DNA of 6,048 nucleotides, taken from the NCBI GenBank assembly GCA_024278415.1, contig JAJRTI010000065.1, forward strand, positions 1-6,048, written 5' to 3'. The position numbers and the translations under genes are program-made. Of this stretch, positions 5,402-6,048 are shown in pieces. This DNA is from Planctomycetota bacterium. GTDB taxonomy: Bacteria > Planctomycetota > Brocadiia > JAJRTI01. Under the pieces are notes generated by a model. That model did not search any database. It was not told the DNA's origin and saw only the letters and a list, made by a program, of their open reading frames with translations. Every line of letters starts with the position of its first letter. The first letter of the stretch is position 1.

Positions 5402-6048
5402 ATGGGCGTACACGCCGATCTCCTTCGCCTGGCCGAAGAGGCGCTCTGGTCTGCTGGCGTCGGCCCGAACCCCGGCTTTCACCCGGACCAGATCATCATC
5501 ACCCAGGGAGCCCTCGACACTCCGGCGCGGTGCGCGTTTGCAGAAAAGGTGCGCGCCGCGTTTCCCGGCGCGGCCGTGCACGAGCAACTCGACCGCAACC
5601 ACATGCAGGCCGAGTTCGCGCCGCGCGGTATCCCGCTCGCGGAAAAGATCGCTCGGGGCAAGCGCACGCTCGTGCTGGGCGTGCTGAAGAACTGCCTGCG
5701 CCGGAGCGAAGAGGCCGGCATCCACTGCCCCAACTACTGGCACTTCTCGGCCACCGGCTTCTGCTGGTACGACTGCGCCTACTGCTACCTCGCGGGCAGT
5801 TGCAGCAGCATCGTCGCGCCAACGGTGAAAGTCTACGTCAACTTGGAGGACGTGCTGCACAAGCTGCGCGGCCTGGGCCGGCGGCTCGATCGCGAGGCCG
5901 CGGGCGGGACGTCGTGCTACCTGGGCAAACTCCAAGACGGCCTCAGCCTCGATTGGCTCACGGGCTACTCGAAGGCCCTCGTGCCGTTCTTCGCGCGGGA
6001 GAGGCTGCTGCGGTGGGTCTTGCTCACCAAGAGCGCGTGCGTGGACAA
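5402..6048 (+). CDS. SPL-family (spore photoproduct lyase-like) radical SAM protein (3' partial)
   Basis: An open frame from ATG 5402 runs off the window end, giving 215 residues. The N-terminal region has the SPL-like opening (IIITQGALDTPARC, then a helix and VHEQLDRNH), followed by LVLGVLKNCL, then CPNYWHFSATGFCWYDCAYCYLAG. C121, C125 and C128 form the CX3CX2C motif that ligates the 4Fe-4S cluster and reductively cleaves SAM, followed by Y129 as in SPL. Further on, LQDGLSLDWLTGYSKALVPFF and RWVLLTKSACVD match the family's DSLAL-LTG and LTKS-VD segments. True SPL repairs spore photoproduct in DNA; SPL-like proteins of non-spore-formers mostly lack a known substrate. Here the usual Glu of the family's GE-x2-DSL segment appears as Lys (K176), and the nearest Cys is C172. 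The start lies 7 bases after the fusion gene's stop with a weak GAGG (5386-5389), suggesting coupled translation. It is about two-thirds of a typical 340-residue family member. Confidence 0.85.
   Translation, partial: MGVHADLLRLAEEALWSAGVGPNPGFHPDQIIITQGALDTPARCAFAEKVRAAFPGAAVHEQLDRNHMQAEFAPRGIPLAEKIARGKRTLVLGVLKNCLRRSEEAGIHCPNYWHFSATGFCWYDCAYCYLAGSCSSIVAPTVKVYVNLEDVLHKLRGLGRRLDREAAGGTSCYLGKLQDGLSLDWLTGYSKALVPFFARERLLRWVLLTKSACVD

Noticed and set aside
4012..5935. Minus-strand open frames of 430 and 387 codons and a plus-strand 339-codon frame at 4668-5687
   Set aside because: All overlap the fusion and radical SAM genes, whose catalytic motifs are clear. The alternatives are Arg/Gly/Ala/Pro-rich shadows.

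Overview
The window is GC-rich bacterial DNA with four protein-coding genes, all on the + strand. The first and last are cut by the window edges. The best lineage clue is the first gene. It joins the tail of a methyltransferase-like domain to a PQQ-type beta-propeller that ends in a cysteine-rich block, an architecture I associate with Planctomycetota and related PVC or candidate phyla. That placement is an inference from protein style, since there is no rRNA or marker gene here.

Layout: 1-1782 is the 3' part of the propeller gene. 1783-2103 is a 321-bp gap with a small hairpin, a 64-bp REPIN-like inverted repeat and a plausible sigma70-type promoter. 2104-3597 is a complete membrane-anchored sensor phosphatase (TM, Cache-like sensor, TM, HAMP, coiled coil, SpoIIE/RsbU-type PP2C) with its metal-binding aspartates intact. 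3598-3999 is a 402-bp gap almost filled by a 356-bp interrupted palindrome of five nested modules (3622-3977). 4000-5394 encodes an unusual fusion: an iron-sulfur-flavoprotein-like (Isf/FMN reductase) domain with a CX2CX2CX7C motif, a helical middle region, a Pro-rich linker and a complete RNase HI domain with all four catalytic carboxylates. Seven bases later, 5402 to the window edge encodes the N-terminal part of a spore-photoproduct-lyase-like (SPL family) radical SAM protein with a CX3CX2C cluster motif.

How the genes may work together: the phosphatase and the propeller gene look like independent units. The fusion gene and the radical SAM gene are tightly spaced and are probably one operon. 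Radical SAM enzymes need a low-potential electron donor, and an Fe-S flavoprotein domain is a reasonable donor. RNase HI recognises RNA in RNA-DNA hybrids, and characterised SPL repairs a DNA lesion. The pair is therefore a candidate redox-linked nucleic-acid repair or processing module. This is a hypothesis from domain content and gene order; nothing in the sequence proves it. The two gaps carry two different palindromic repeat families, suggesting a genome rich in REP- or MITE-like intergenic elements, although no transposase is present in the window.
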